Below are positions 17,828 through 27,264 of a stretch of 64,000 nucleotides of DNA, piece after piece. Below the pieces are notes generated by a model. That model was not told the origin of the DNA. It did no database searches and saw only the letters and a list, made by a program, of their open reading frames with translations. The DNA lies in NCBI RefSeq assembly GCF_014170375.1, contig NZ_LZZW01000015.1:172330-236329 (forward strand). Direction: 5' to 3'. This DNA is from Variovorax sp. UMC13. Lineage in GTDB: Bacteria > Pseudomonadota > Gammaproteobacteria > Burkholderiales > Burkholderiaceae_C. Both the position numbers and the translations under genes were made by a program. The stretch's first letter is position 1, and each line of letters starts with the position of its first letter.

Positions 17828-18607
17828 TCAGGCCTGCGCCAGCTGCGCCGCCGCCAGGCAGAGGTCGGCCCAGGCGCGGGCCTTGTCGGCCGGGTTGCGC
17901 AGCAGGTAGGCCGGGTGGTAGGTGGCCACCACCGGCAGGCCGCCCCAGGCCGCCATCGGCACGGCACGGCCGCGCAGCCTGCCCAGCGGGTCGCTGCTCT
18001 GCAGCAGGCTCTGCGCGGCCAGCGGGCCCATGGCCAGCACCACGCGCGGCGCCAGCGCCTGCGCGTGGGTCGCGAAACTCTCGTCCAGCGGACTCGGGCT
18101 GCCGTCGCGGCCGGAGGCGACGCCGCGGTGGGTGCGCATCAGGTGCACCGGCCGCTCGCCGCCCTGCAGTTGCAGCGCGCGCAGCATGTTGTCGAGCAGC
18201 CGGCCGGCGTCGCCCGCGAAGGGTTCGCCGTGGCGGCCGTCGGCCTCGGGCGGCATGTCGGCCACGATGAGCCAGCCGCCGCCCGGCGAGGCCACGCCGC
18301 CATGCAGCAGCCGCGGCGCCTCGACCAGCACGGCGGCGCCGTGGGGGCGCGCGGCCGGTGCGGCGGCCGGGGCCGGGGTCGGGGCCGGCACGGCCGGCGC
18401 ACGCACCGGGGCCGGCGGCGCGACCGGCGCGGCCATCGGCGCCGGGGCTTCGCGCGCGGTGCGGGCGGGTGCCGGCACCTCGGCCACGGCGGCGGACACG
18501 GTCTCGGCCGCCGCCGGCGCGGCGCTGGGCCACCAGACCTTGATGCCCATTTCGTCGAGCATGGCGCGCTGGCGCGCATCGAGGTTCATCGTTGATCCAG
18601 TGTTCAT
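17828..18607 (-). CDS. Uracil-DNA glycosylase superfamily protein lacking Fe-S cysteines
   Basis: A 259-residue protein related to family 4/5 uracil-DNA glycosylases. The N-terminus (RQRAMLDEMGIKVWWP) is followed by a long Ala/Pro linker (residues about 30-95) and a C-terminal UDG fold with WLIVADMPPEAD, GEPFAGDAGRLLDNML and the HPAYLLRNPADK box. The family normally uses four cysteines to hold a 4Fe-4S cluster; this protein has a single cysteine, near its C-terminus, so the cluster is absent. The first catalytic motif is also altered (ADMPPEAD instead of GEAPG-type). It overlaps the rimI stop by 4 bp (ATGA), so it is translationally coupled to rimI and tsaB. It may be a degenerate or repurposed glycosylase. 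Confidence 0.8.
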   Translation of the reverse strand: MNTGSTMNLDARQRAMLDEMGIKVWWPSAAPAAAETVSAAVAEVPAPARTAREAPAPMAAPVAPPAPVRAPAVPAPTPAPAAAPAARPHGAAVLVEAPRLLHGGVASPGGGWLIVADMPPEADGRHGEPFAGDAGRLLDNMLRALQLQGGERPVHLMRTHRGVASGRDGSPSPLDESFATHAQALAPRVVLAMGPLAAQSLLQSSDPLGRLRGRAVPMAAWGGLPVVATYHPAYLLRNPADKARAWADLCLAAAQLAQA

Positions 18608-19104
18608 GCCGTCAATCCGCCCCAGGCGCTGGTGGGTTCGTCCAGGCGCAGGCTCATCACCACCGCGTCCTCGCGGCCGCCGAAGGCCGGGTAGTAGCCC
18701 TTGCGCACGCCGACGCGGCGAAAGCCGTGGTGTTCGTAGATGTGCAGCGCGCGCGCGTTGCTCACGCGCACCTCGAGCCACAGCCATTGCGCGTTCTGGC
18801 CGCGCGACCAGCCGGCCAGCGCCTCGAGCATCAGCAGGGCCCAGCCCTGGCGCTGGAACTCGGGCGCCACCGTGATGTTGAGCAGGTGCACCTCGTCGAC
18901 GCCCTTCATGGCCACGAAGTAGCCGATCACGGTCTCGCCGCCCATCAGCAGCTGGCAGCGGTAGCCCGCGGCCATCGAATCGATGAAGTTGGCATGGGTC
19001 CAGGGGTGGGTGTAGGCCTGCTTCTCGATCGCGCAGACCGCCGGCAGCCGCTCGACGCTCATGGCGTCGAAGCGGGCTTCGAGGGGCTGCAGGACGGCAC
19101 TCAT
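18604..19104 (-). CDS. rimI: Ribosomal protein bS18 alanine N-acetyltransferase
   Basis: GNAT acetyltransferase of 166 residues that acetylates the N-terminal alanine of ribosomal protein S18. The acetyl-CoA site is visible as LLNITVAPEFQRQGWALLML, followed by WLEVRVSNARALHIYEHHGF, VGVRKGYYPAFGGREDAVVM. It overlaps tsaB by 4 bp (ATGA) on its 5' side and the UDG-like gene by 4 bp on its 3' side. The tsaB-rimI pairing is a well-known arrangement. Confidence 0.94.
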   Translation of the reverse strand: MSAVLQPLEARFDAMSVERLPAVCAIEKQAYTHPWTHANFIDSMAAGYRCQLLMGGETVIGYFVAMKGVDEVHLLNITVAPEFQRQGWALLMLEALAGWSRGQNAQWLWLEVRVSNARALHIYEHHGFRRVGVRKGYYPAFGGREDAVVMSLRLDEPTSAWGGLTA

Positions 19105-19802
19105 GGCGTGGGCGTGGCTTGCTGCTGCGCGGCCTTGAGGGCCGCGCGTTCTTCGGTGGTCTGCGCCACTTTATCGCGAACGTAGAGCGGTGCGGCATCG
19201 GCCGGCGCCACCGCGCGGCCGGCCGCCATCAGCGCCGGCGCGAGCCGCAGCAGGGCCTCGGCGGTGGGCAGCACCTCGTGCCGCATAAGCGCGGGCAGCC
19301 GCATGCCATAGGCCGCGAAGGCGTTGCCGGCCAGCACCCAGTCTTCGGCTGCGGCCACGGCCTCGGGCGCCAGCAGTTCCGCTTCGACGGGGGCATCGAT
19401 GGGCGCGCCGAAGTCGTAGCGCGCGGCATAGACCTGGTCCATGCGCGCATCGAGCAGCGCCACCACGCGCTGCGCGCCGAAACGGTGGCGGGCCTCCTCG
19501 GCCACGGCCTGCAGCGTGTCGACCGGCAGCAGCGGCACGCCGGCGCCGAAGCCCAGGCCCTGCGCCACTGCGCAGGCTGTGCGCAGGCCGGTAAAGGAAC
19601 CGGGGCCGCGGCCGAAGGCGATGGCGTCGAGGTCGGCCAGCGCCAGGCCGGCGTCGGCCAGCAATTGGCGGATCAGCGGGATCAAGGTGGCCGAGGCCTG
19701 CGCGCCGCCCACACCGCTGTGGGCGAACACGCGCGCGCCGTGGCGCACGGCCACGCTCAGCGTGTCGGTGCTGGTGTCGAAGGCGAGCAGCTTGTCAGCC
19801 AT
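19101..19802 (-). CDS. tsaB: tRNA t6A biosynthesis protein TsaB
   Basis: A 233-residue partner of TsaD in transfer of threonylcarbamoyl to A37 of ANN-decoding tRNAs. The ASKHA start LLAFDTSTDTLSVAV, the GGAQASATLIPLIRQLL region and the AIAFGRGPGSFTGLRTA box are diagnostic. ATG at 19802 gives the normal N-terminus; longer in-frame extension reads into the dacB region and has no family match. It leads the tsaB-rimI-UDG operon and is divergent from dacB, 123 bp away. The other t6A gene in the window, sua5, is about 4 kb away. Confidence 0.95.
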   Translation of the reverse strand: MADKLLAFDTSTDTLSVAVRHGARVFAHSGVGGAQASATLIPLIRQLLADAGLALADLDAIAFGRGPGSFTGLRTACAVAQGLGFGAGVPLLPVDTLQAVAEEARHRFGAQRVVALLDARMDQVYAARYDFGAPIDAPVEAELLAPEAVAAAEDWVLAGNAFAAYGMRLPALMRHEVLPTAEALLRLAPALMAAGRAVAPADAAPLYVRDKVAQTTEERAALKAAQQQATPTP

Positions 19803-19925
19803 GGGCCGCGTCGGTCGTGAAAGCAGAAGGTCGGAAGGCGGCGGGCATCCCCCGATTATCCCGGTGCCGCGCCGCGGCCGCCGTGATGGGGGCAAGCGGC
19901 GATGGCACGCCGGGATAATGGACCG

Positions 19926-21353
19926 ATGCCTCGTCCCGTCCTGCCCCGCGCCCGCTCTGCCCTCTGCCTCGCCGCCCTCACGGCTCTGCTGCCCCTGGCC
20001 GCCGCCGCCCAGGCGCTGCCGCCCGAGGTCGAGGCCGCGCTGGCGCGCGCCAAGGTGCCGCGCGAGGCCGTGACCCTGCTGGTGGCCGACGCCGACGGCG
20101 TGCGGCCGCCGCGCCTGGCCTGGCGCACCCAGGTGCCGGTGAACCCGGCCTCGATCATGAAGCTGGTCACCACCTACGCCGGACTCGACCTGCTGGGGCC
20201 GGCCTACACCTGGAACACGCCGGTCTACATCGACGGCCCGATCCGCAACGGCGTGCTCGAGGGCAACCTCTACATCCGCGGCCAGGGCGATCCCAAGCTG
20301 GTGATCGAGCGGCTGTGGTTGCTGATGCGGCGGGTGCAGGGCCTGGGCATCCAGAGCATCGCCGGCGACATCGTGCTCGACCGCAGCGCCTTCGACACGC
20401 CGGAAACCGATCCCTCCGCCTTCGACGGCGAGGGCCTGCGCCCCTACAACGCGGCGCCCGACGCGCTGCTGGTCAACTTCAAGTCGGTGGTCATGAGCTT
20501 CCAGCCCAACCGCGCGAACTCGACCGCGCAGGTGAGCTTCGACCCGCCGCTGCTGGGCGTGGCGATGCAGTCCACGCTGCCGCTGTCGGCCGGCGAATGC
20601 GGCGACTGGCGCACGACGATCGGTGCCGAGGTGGCCGACCCGGCGCGCATCGGCTTCACCGGCAGCTACCCGGCGGCCTGCGGCGAGAAGAGCTGGGCCG
20701 TGGCCTATGCCGACCCGGGCCGCTACGCGGCGCGCGCGATCGGCGGCCTCTGGACCGAGATGGGCCATCCCCTCAAGGGCCAGGTGCGCGACGGGCGCGT
20801 GCCGCCCGAGCTCAAGCCGGTCTTCGAGCTCAGCTCGCCGCCGCTGGCCGAGGTGATCCGCGACATCAACAAGTACAGCAACAACGTGATGGCGCAGCAG
20901 CTGTTCCTCACGCTGGGCCTGCAGCAGAAGAAGCGCGGCTCGCTCGAGGCCTCGCGCAGCGCGATCCGCCAATGGTGGAACGACCGCATCGGCACCGGCG
21001 AAGGCCAGCCGGTGTTCGACAACGGCTCGGGGCTGTCGCGCGACGAGCGCATCAGCGCCGCGGCACTGGCCAAGATGCTGCAGGTGGCCTGGCGCTCGCC
21101 GGTGATGCCCGAGCTGATGTCCTCGCTGCCGGCCTCGGGCGTGGACGGCACCCTGCGCAGGCGCGCGCTGCGCTCGGGCGGCGCGGCCCACCTCAAGACC
21201 GGCACGCTGCGCGACGCGGCCGGCGTGGCCGGCTACGTGCACGGCGCCAGCGGACGGCGCTACGTGCTGGTGGCGATCGCCAACCACGGCAATGCGGCCG
21301 CGGCGCGGCCAGCCTTCGACGCGCTGGTGGACTGGGCCACGCAGGACAACTGA
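19926..21353 (+). CDS. dacB: D-alanyl-D-alanine carboxypeptidase/endopeptidase (PBP4)
   Basis: Periplasmic class-C penicillin-binding protein that trims and cleaves peptidoglycan cross-links, 475 residues. A signal peptide (LCLAALTALLPLAAAAQA) precedes the S13 peptidase domain. The three active-site motifs are present: SxxK as SIMK near 76, SxN as YSNN near 316, and KTG as HLKTGTL near 423. I start at ATG 19926 rather than 19902 because it leads directly into the signal peptide. Confidence 0.96.
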   Translation: MPRPVLPRARSALCLAALTALLPLAAAAQALPPEVEAALARAKVPREAVTLLVADADGVRPPRLAWRTQVPVNPASIMKLVTTYAGLDLLGPAYTWNTPVYIDGPIRNGVLEGNLYIRGQGDPKLVIERLWLLMRRVQGLGIQSIAGDIVLDRSAFDTPETDPSAFDGEGLRPYNAAPDALLVNFKSVVMSFQPNRANSTAQVSFDPPLLGVAMQSTLPLSAGECGDWRTTIGAEVADPARIGFTGSYPAACGEKSWAVAYADPGRYAARAIGGLWTEMGHPLKGQVRDGRVPPELKPVFELSSPPLAEVIRDINKYSNNVMAQQLFLTLGLQQKKRGSLEASRSAIRQWWNDRIGTGEGQPVFDNGSGLSRDERISAAALAKMLQVAWRSPVMPELMSSLPASGVDGTLRRRALRSGGAAHLKTGTLRDAAGVAGYVHGASGRRYVLVAIANHGNAAAARPAFDALVDWATQDN

Positions 21354-21450
21354 GCGGCGCCGCGGCGCAGGCAAACCCCATTGCATCGGGCGCGGAGCGC
21401 TGAACAGAATCGGACGGTCGTTCGATTCCATTCAACGCAGGAGACACACC

Positions 21451-23052
21451 GTGCAAAAACAACATCTCTCCACCCCGCTGCGCCACGCAGCGGCCCTCGC
21501 GGGCCTCGCGCTGCTGCTCGCGGCCTGCGGCGGCAGCGACGGGGACAGCAGCGTCGCCGTGACGCCGCCGGCCCCCCCGCCCGCGCCGGCGCCCGCGCCG
21601 CCGCCCGTCGCCGACACGGGCCGGGGTTCGGTGGTCGCCCCGCCCGAACAGGCGGCCAAGCTCTCGGCCGCCGACTTCACGGCCAGCCTGCAGGGCAGTG
21701 CCCAGGGCGGCGCGGTGCTGCAGGTGGCGGGCACGCCCAAGTGCGGCGTCGACACGCGCTACCTCGAGTACCGCACCATCGGTGCCAAGAACGAAGCCAC
21801 CAACGCCACCGCCGCAGTGATGGTGCCCACGGGCACCGACGCGGCCTGCAGCGGCAAGCGGCCGGTGCTGCTCTATGCGCACGGCACCACGGCGGACCGC
21901 AGCTACAACCTCGCCAAGTGGACCGACAGCACCCAGGCGGCGGCCGGCGAAGGCCTGCTGGTCGCGGCCACCTTCGCGGCCCAGGGCTTCATCGTGGTGG
22001 CGCCCAACTACGCGGGCTACGACAAGTCGACGCTGCCCTACCACCCCTACCTCAACGGCGACCAGCAGGGCAAGGACATGGTGGATGCGCTCACCGCCGC
22101 CCGCAAGACCTTCGCCACCATCGGCGCCAGCGATGCCGGCACGCTGTTCGTCAGCGGCTACTCGCAGGGCGGCTACGTGGCCATGGCGGCCCACCGCGAG
22201 CTGCAGGCCACGGGCCAGGCGGTGACGGCCTCGGCACCGCTGTCGGCGCCCTCGGCCATCAGCCTGCTGACCGACTACACCTTCCAGGGCTGGCCGGCGC
22301 TGGGTGCGACGCTGTTCGTGCCGCTGCTGTCGACCAGCTGGCAGCAGCAGTTCGGCAACGTCTACGCCACCCCCGCCGACGTCTACGAAGCGGCCTACGC
22401 CACCGGCATCGACACCCTGCTGCCCAGCCTGTCGCCCAACACGCTGTTCAGCTCGGGCAAGCTGCCGCAGCTGGCGCTGTTCCCGGCCGGCGCCTCGCCG
22501 GGACCGGTCGACCCCTCGTTGTCGATCTTCTACGGCGCCAACAACCTGGTGCGCCAGAGCTACCTGACGCAGGCGGCCGGCGACATCCAGGCCAACCCCT
22601 GCCCCGGCAATGCGCTGCCGCCCACGCTGGTGTCGCTGGGCACGGCGACGCCGCTGGGCTGCACGCCGTCCACGGGCTTCCGCAAGGCGGCGGTGGCGAA
22701 CGACCTGCGCAACTGGACGCCGACCCGGCCGGTGCTGATGTGCGGCGGCGCCAACGACCCGACGGTGAACTTCGTGAGCACCCGCGCGACGCTCGGCTAT
22801 TTCCTCGCCAAGGGCGTGCCGTCCGCTGCGCTGACGATGGTGGACCTGGAGGAATCGGCCGCGAGCGACGCCTACGCGCCCGCGCGCGCCGGCTTCGCGC
22901 AGGCCAAGGCCTCGCTGGCGGCGAACACCGTGGGCACGCCGAGCGAGAAGGCCCAGGCGGTCACGCTGGCCTACCACGGCTCGCTGGTGCCGCCCTTCTG
23001 CCTGGCCACGGCCCGCGGCTTCTTCCAGGGCGTGCTGGCTGCGGGCAGTTGA
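21451..23052 (+). CDS. Secreted lipase/esterase-like lipoprotein (alpha/beta hydrolase)
   Basis: A 533-residue exported hydrolase. It starts with GTG at 21451 with AGGAG eight bases upstream, giving a lipoprotein signal with lipobox LLAAC, then a Pro/Ala linker (APAPAPPPVA). The alpha/beta-hydrolase core has the oxyanion stretch LLYAHGTTAD, the nucleophile elbow SGYSQGGYV near residue 237, and a C-terminal region with GGANDPTVNF that likely carries the acidic residue. It resembles the secretory-lipase family found widely in Burkholderiales. Earlier in-frame ATGs extend into dacB and are not used. The substrate is unknown. Confidence 0.85.
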   Translation: MQKQHLSTPLRHAAALAGLALLLAACGGSDGDSSVAVTPPAPPPAPAPAPPPVADTGRGSVVAPPEQAAKLSAADFTASLQGSAQGGAVLQVAGTPKCGVDTRYLEYRTIGAKNEATNATAAVMVPTGTDAACSGKRPVLLYAHGTTADRSYNLAKWTDSTQAAAGEGLLVAATFAAQGFIVVAPNYAGYDKSTLPYHPYLNGDQQGKDMVDALTAARKTFATIGASDAGTLFVSGYSQGGYVAMAAHRELQATGQAVTASAPLSAPSAISLLTDYTFQGWPALGATLFVPLLSTSWQQQFGNVYATPADVYEAAYATGIDTLLPSLSPNTLFSSGKLPQLALFPAGASPGPVDPSLSIFYGANNLVRQSYLTQAAGDIQANPCPGNALPPTLVSLGTATPLGCTPSTGFRKAAVANDLRNWTPTRPVLMCGGANDPTVNFVSTRATLGYFLAKGVPSAALTMVDLEESAASDAYAPARAGFAQAKASLAANTVGTPSEKAQAVTLAYHGSLVPPFCLATARGFFQGVLAAGS

Positions 23053-23055
23053 GCG

Positions 23056-24057
23056 TCAGGCGGCTGCGGCGCGCTGCAGCCGGTCCTTCACGCCTTCCCA
23101 CTCGGGCGTGTCGGGCGGGGTCTCGACCCAGATCAGCTTGACGCCCTCGGTGTCGAACTCGCGCAGCACCGCGAACAGCTGCTGGGCCGCGGCCGCCGCG
23201 TCGTCGGGCATGCGCCGCTGCACCACCCGCTGCGAGCGGTGCTTGAGCGGCGTGCGCGACCAGACGGCGATGTGCGCGGCCTGGGCGCCGAGCACGTCGA
23301 GCGCGGCCTGCAGGGCGCGCGCGTCCATCAGCCGCAGCTTGGCCTCGGGCGCGTAGTGCGCGGCCAGCGTGCCCGAGGCGCGCGGGTCGGGCGCGGCCAG
23401 GTCGTGCTTGTCGCGCAGGGCTTCGCCGCAGGCGGCCTCGATCTGGTCGCGGGTGATCGCGCCGGGCCGCAGCAGCACCGGGGCGCCGCGGCTGCAGTCG
23501 ACGATGGTCGACTCGATGCCCACCGCGCAGGGGCCGCCGTCGACCACCATCAGCGTCTCGCCGAACTCGGCGTGCACATGCTGGGCGGTGGTCGGGCTCA
23601 CGCGGCCGAAGCGGTTGGCGCTGGGGCCGGACAGGCCGAGCACGCCCTGCGCGGCGCAGGCCTCGAGCAGCGCCTGCGCCACCGGGTGCGCGGGGCAGCG
23701 CAGGCCGATGGTGTCCTGCCCGCCGGCCGAGGCCGTGGCGACGCCGGGCTGGCGCGTGACGATCAGGGTCAGCGGGCCGGGCCAGAAGGCCAGCACCAGC
23801 TTCTCGGCAAAGGCCGGCAGCGGCTGCGCGAAGTACGACAGCGCCTCGGTGCCCTTGGGGCCTGCCGGCACGTGGACGATCAGCGGATGGTCCGCCGGGC
23901 GGCCCTTGGCGCGGAAGATGCCGGTCACGGCCGCGTCGCTGCCGGCGTCGGCGCCCAGGCCGTAGACGGTCTCGGTCGGGAAGGCCACCAGGCCGCCCGC
24001 GCGCAATTGCACCGCCGCGGCGGCGATGGCGTCGGGGGAATGGCCGTCGACGATCAT
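23056..24057 (-). CDS. L-threonylcarbamoyladenylate synthase (Sua5/TsaC2)
   Basis: Makes threonylcarbamoyl-AMP from threonine, bicarbonate and ATP for tRNA t6A. At 333 residues it has the YrdC domain (AGGLVAFPTETVYGLGADA, IFRAKGRPADHPLIVHV, SANRFGRVSPTTAQHV, VDGGPCAVGIESTIVD) and the extra C-terminal Sua5 domain (HYAPEAKLRLMD onwards), so it is the Sua5 type rather than the short TsaC. It starts 4 bp after purK and its stop faces the lipase gene stop 3 bp away. Confidence 0.94.
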   Translation of the reverse strand: MIVDGHSPDAIAAAAVQLRAGGLVAFPTETVYGLGADAGSDAAVTGIFRAKGRPADHPLIVHVPAGPKGTEALSYFAQPLPAFAEKLVLAFWPGPLTLIVTRQPGVATASAGGQDTIGLRCPAHPVAQALLEACAAQGVLGLSGPSANRFGRVSPTTAQHVHAEFGETLMVVDGGPCAVGIESTIVDCSRGAPVLLRPGAITRDQIEAACGEALRDKHDLAAPDPRASGTLAAHYAPEAKLRLMDARALQAALDVLGAQAAHIAVWSRTPLKHRSQRVVQRRMPDDAAAAAQQLFAVLREFDTEGVKLIWVETPPDTPEWEGVKDRLQRAAAA

Positions 24058-24061
24058 GGGT

Positions 24062-25249
24062 TCATTCCGAAAGCGGGATGGGCAGGCCCAGCACCGCGGC
24101 GGCGAAGTCGGCGGTGGCGCGCACCGTGGCGATGTCGGCGCCGGTGATGTTCAGGTGGCCCATCTTGCGCCCACGCCGCGCCGCGGTCTTGCCGTAGAGG
24201 TGCAGGTGGGTGCCGGGCAGCGCCAGCACGTCGGCCCAGGGCGGCTCGGTCGGCATGGCGTCGTCGCCGTCCTCGAACCAGAGGTCGCCCAGCAGGTTGA
24301 GCATCAGTGCCGGGCTGTGCTGGCGCGGCGCGGTCAGCGGCAGGCCGGCCAGGGTGCGCACCTGGAGCTCGAACTGCGACACGTCGCTGGCGTCCATCGA
24401 CCAGTGGCCGCTGTTGTGCGGGCGCGGCGCCATCTCGTTGACCACCATCGCGCCGTCGGCCAGCACGAAGTACTCGACGCACAGCACGCCCACGTAGGCC
24501 AGGCCCTCGGCGATCGAGCGGGTCGAGGCGATCGCGCGCTCGGCCAGCGCGGCCGGCATGTTGTCCGGGTGCACCTCGGTCACGGCCAGGATGCCGTCAC
24601 GGTGCAGGTTGCGCTGGGGCGGCAGGTGGACCATCTGGCCGTCATGGCCGCGCGCCACGATCACCGAGCACTCGAAGTCCAGCGGCAGCAGCTTCTCGAG
24701 CACGCAGGGCACGCCGCCGGTGGCTTCCCAGGCGGCGGCCAGCTGCGCGCGCGTGGCGACGCGCTGCTGGCCCTTGCCGTCGTAGCCCAGGCGCGCGGTC
24801 TTGAGGATGCCGGGCAGAAGTTCGTCGGCGACCGCGTCCAGCTGGGCTGCGGTCTCGATCACCGCGTGCGGCGCGCAGGCCACGCCGCAGCGGATGAAGT
24901 GCGCCTTCTCGCGGATGCGGTCCTGCGCGATCGCCACGGCGGCGGCGCCGGGCGCCACTGGCCGGGCCGCGGCCAGGTGCTCGAGCGAGGGCGCGGGCAC
25001 GTTCTCGAATTCGGTGGTGATGGCCTCGGCCAGGCCGGCCAGCCGGGCCAGGCCCGCGACGTCGGTGTAGTCGGCGTGGACGTGGTGGTGGCTCACGCGG
25101 CCGGCCGGGCTGTCGGCATCGGGGTCGAGCACCGCCGTGAAGTAGCCCATGCGCTGGGCCGTCTGGGCGAACATGCGGCCGAGCTGGCCGCCGCCGAGCA
25201 CGCCCAGCGTGCTGCCGGGCCGCAGGTAGGGCGTGACGGCGTCGCTCAC
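24062..25249 (-). CDS. purK: 5-(carboxyamino)imidazole ribonucleotide synthase
   Basis: ATP-grasp enzyme that carboxylates AIR with bicarbonate to N5-CAIR in purine synthesis; 395 residues. Features include the GGGQLGRM nucleotide-binding start, the ATP-grasp region with [16 protein letters not shown], and [18 protein letters not shown]. Its ATG overlaps the purE stop by 4 bp (ATGA), so PurE and PurK, successive steps in the pathway, are coupled. Confidence 0.97.
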   Translation of the reverse strand: MSDAVTPYLRPGSTLGVLGGGQLGRMFAQTAQRMGYFTAVLDPDADSPAGRVSHHHVHADYTDVAGLARLAGLAEAITTEFENVPAPSLEHLAAARPVAPGAAAVAIAQDRIREKAHFIRCGVACAPHAVIETAAQLDAVADELLPGILKTARLGYDGKGQQRVATRAQLAAAWEATGGVPCVLEKLLPLDFECSVIVARGHDGQMVHLPPQRNLHRDGILAVTEVHPDNMPAALAERAIASTRSIAEGLAYVGVLCVEYFVLADGAMVVNEMAPRPHNSGHWSMDASDVSQFELQVRTLAGLPLTAPRQHSPALMLNLLGDLWFEDGDDAMPTEPPWADVLALPGTHLHLYGKTAARRGRKMGHLNITGADIATVRATADFAAAVLGLPIPLSE

Positions 25250-25803
25250 AGCGCGCCCCCGCCCTGGGGCGAGAAGGGCGACACGGCCGGCGCCACGGGC
25301 GCGCCGGCCTCGGGCGGCGGCAGCGTCATGGCCTGGGCGGCCGCGGTCTGGGCCGTGCGGAAGGTGTCGAGCTGGGTGCGCAGCCGCGGATTGCCCACCG
25401 CCAGCATGGCGATCGCGAACAGCGCCGCGTTGGCCGCGCCGGCGTTGCCGATGGCGAAGGTCGCGACCGGCACGCCCTTGGGCATCTGCACGATGCTGTA
25501 GAGCGAATCGACGCCCTGCAGGTGGCGGCTGGCCACCGGCACGCCCAGCACCGGCACCGTGGTCTTGGCCGCCAGCATGCCCGGCAGGTGGGCCGCGCCG
25601 CCGGCGCCGGCGATGATCGCGGCCAGCCCGCGCGGGGCCGCGCTCTCGGCGTAGGCGAAGAGTTCGTCCGGCATGCGGTGGGCCGAGACCACCCGTGCTT
25701 CGTGGGCGATGCCGAATTGCTGGAGAATCTCGACCGCGTGACGCATCGTCTCCCAGTCGGAGTTCGATCCCATCACCACGCCGACCTGAATAGTTTGGTT
25801 CAT
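25246..25803 (-). CDS. purE: 5-(carboxyamino)imidazole ribonucleotide mutase
   Basis: Rearranges N5-CAIR to CAIR; 185 residues, somewhat longer than the usual 160-170 because of a Pro/Ala-rich C-terminal tail. The class-I PurE motifs are [52 protein letters not shown] and [10 protein letters not shown]. The ATG at 25803 leads a purE-purK-sua5 operon; a divergent thioredoxin-like gene starts 36 bp away. Confidence 0.96.
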   Translation of the reverse strand: MNQTIQVGVVMGSNSDWETMRHAVEILQQFGIAHEARVVSAHRMPDELFAYAESAAPRGLAAIIAGAGGAAHLPGMLAAKTTVPVLGVPVASRHLQGVDSLYSIVQMPKGVPVATFAIGNAGAANAALFAIAMLAVGNPRLRTQLDTFRTAQTAAAQAMTLPPPEAGAPVAPAVSPFSPQGGGAL

Positions 25804-25839
25804 GGTCGCAATTTTACGTTTTGCCTCCATCTGCATCCG

Positions 25840-26760
25840 ATGATCGATATCACCCTCGAAAACTTCCAGACCGCGCTGATCGAAGGTTCGGCCACCACGC
25901 CGGTGCTGCTCGACATCTGGGCCGAATGGTGCGGACCCTGCAAACAGCTGGGCCCGGTGCTCGAACAGCTCGAGACCGAGTACGCCGGCCGCTTCACGCT
26001 GGCCAAGCTCGACGCCGACAAGGTGCCGCAGATCTCGACCCAGCTGTCGCAGATGTTCGGCGTGCGCAGCATCCCCTTCTGCGTGATGTTCGTGGGCGGC
26101 CAGCCGGTCGACGGCTTCGTCGGCGCCATCCCCGCCGAGAAGATCCGCGAATTCCTCGACAAGCACGTGCCGGCCGCCGAGGAACTCGAGGCCGCCGCCC
26201 AGGAGGAAGCCGCGCAGGAAGCACTGGCCGAGGGCGACACCGAGGGCGCGCTCGAAAAACTGCAGCACGCCGTGGCCACCGACCCGGCCAACGACGACGC
26301 GCGCTTCGACTACGTCAAGCTGCTGCTGCAGGGCGGCCGTGGCGACGACGCCAAGGTGGCTTTCGCGCCGGTGATCGCCAAGGCGCCTGCGGTGCGCCGC
26401 TTCGACGCGCTGCAGCGCTGGATGAACGCGATCGACTTCGCTACGCCGGTGAACGGCCCGGCGCCGGCGCTGGCCGACTTCGACGCCCGCATCGCGGCCG
26501 GCAAGCGCGACTTCGAGGCCCGCTTCGGCCGCGCGCAGCTGCTGATCGCCGGCCAGCGCTGGACCGACGCGATGGACGAGCTGCTGGAAATCCTGATGCG
26601 CGACAAGGCCTGGAACGAGGATCTGGCGCGCAAGACGTACATTGCGGTGCTCGAACTCATCGAGCCGCCCAAGCCCAAGGTGGCCGACGGACAGATCCCG
26701 CCCGACGATCCGACGGTGGCGACCTACCGCCGGCGCCTGAGCAGCGTCGTGCTGAGCTGA
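25840..26760 (+). CDS. Thioredoxin-TPR protein (YbbN/CnoX-like)
   Basis: A 306-residue protein with an N-terminal thioredoxin domain ([20 protein letters not shown], cis-proline region [10 protein letters not shown]) and a C-terminal helical repeat region of the TPR_20 type ([20 protein letters not shown], then [14 protein letters not shown]). This layout is that of YbbN/CnoX, a chaperone-linked co-folding factor. Here the full CGPC site is kept, while the E. coli protein lacks one cysteine, so real redox activity is possible. Start at ATG 25840 gives the standard thioredoxin onset. Confidence 0.92.
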   Translation: MIDITLENFQTALIEGSATTPVLLDIWAEWCGPCKQLGPVLEQLETEYAGRFTLAKLDADKVPQISTQLSQMFGVRSIPFCVMFVGGQPVDGFVGAIPAEKIREFLDKHVPAAEELEAAAQEEAAQEALAEGDTEGALEKLQHAVATDPANDDARFDYVKLLLQGGRGDDAKVAFAPVIAKAPAVRRFDALQRWMNAIDFATPVNGPAPALADFDARIAAGKRDFEARFGRAQLLIAGQRWTDAMDELLEILMRDKAWNEDLARKTYIAVLELIEPPKPKVADGQIPPDDPTVATYRRRLSSVVLS

Positions 26761-26801
26761 CGCCCTCCCGCCCCCTCGTTGTTCCTGAAAGGACCTCTCC
26801 C

Positions 26802-27242
26802 ATGCGCCCCTTCGTCCGGCCCACCGCCCTGACCGCACTGCTCCTGTCCGGTGCCGCCCTGCTGGCGGCCTGCGGCACCACGGTGAGCCTGGACGAGCCG
26901 ATCGAGTCGCGCACCTGGCGCCTGGTGAGCATCGGCGGCCAGCCGCTGCCGGTCGACCCCGATCCGCAGCGCGGCGCGCAGCTGCAGTTCGACGGCGCGC
27001 GGGTCACGGGTTCGGGCGGCTGCAACCGCCTGACCGGCAGCTACCAGCGCACCGGCCACGCGCTGAAGATCGAGCAGCTGGCCGCCACGCGCATGGCCTG
27101 CCTGGACAACACGCGCAGCATCATCGAGACCGACTTCCTGGCCGCCATCAAGGCCACCACCCAGTACAGCCTGGCCGGCGGCAACCGGCTCACGCTGCTG
27201 GACGGCAGCGGTCGCACGACCGCGGTGCTCGAGAGCCGCTGA
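26802..27242 (+). CDS. META-domain lipoprotein (HslJ-like)
   Basis: A 146-residue lipoprotein with lipobox LLAAC near residue 22 and a META domain: [42 protein letters not shown] and [16 protein letters not shown]. HslJ and related META proteins sit in the envelope and have been tied to stress or antibiotic tolerance; the molecular function is unclear. AAAGGA lies 11 bases before the ATG. It converges with purC. Confidence 0.9.
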   Translation: MRPFVRPTALTALLLSGAALLAACGTTVSLDEPIESRTWRLVSIGGQPLPVDPDPQRGAQLQFDGARVTGSGGCNRLTGSYQRTGHALKIEQLAATRMACLDNTRSIIETDFLAAIKATTQYSLAGGNRLTLLDGSGRTTAVLESR

Positions 27243-27264
27243 GCGCGGCCCGCCTCGAACCCCC

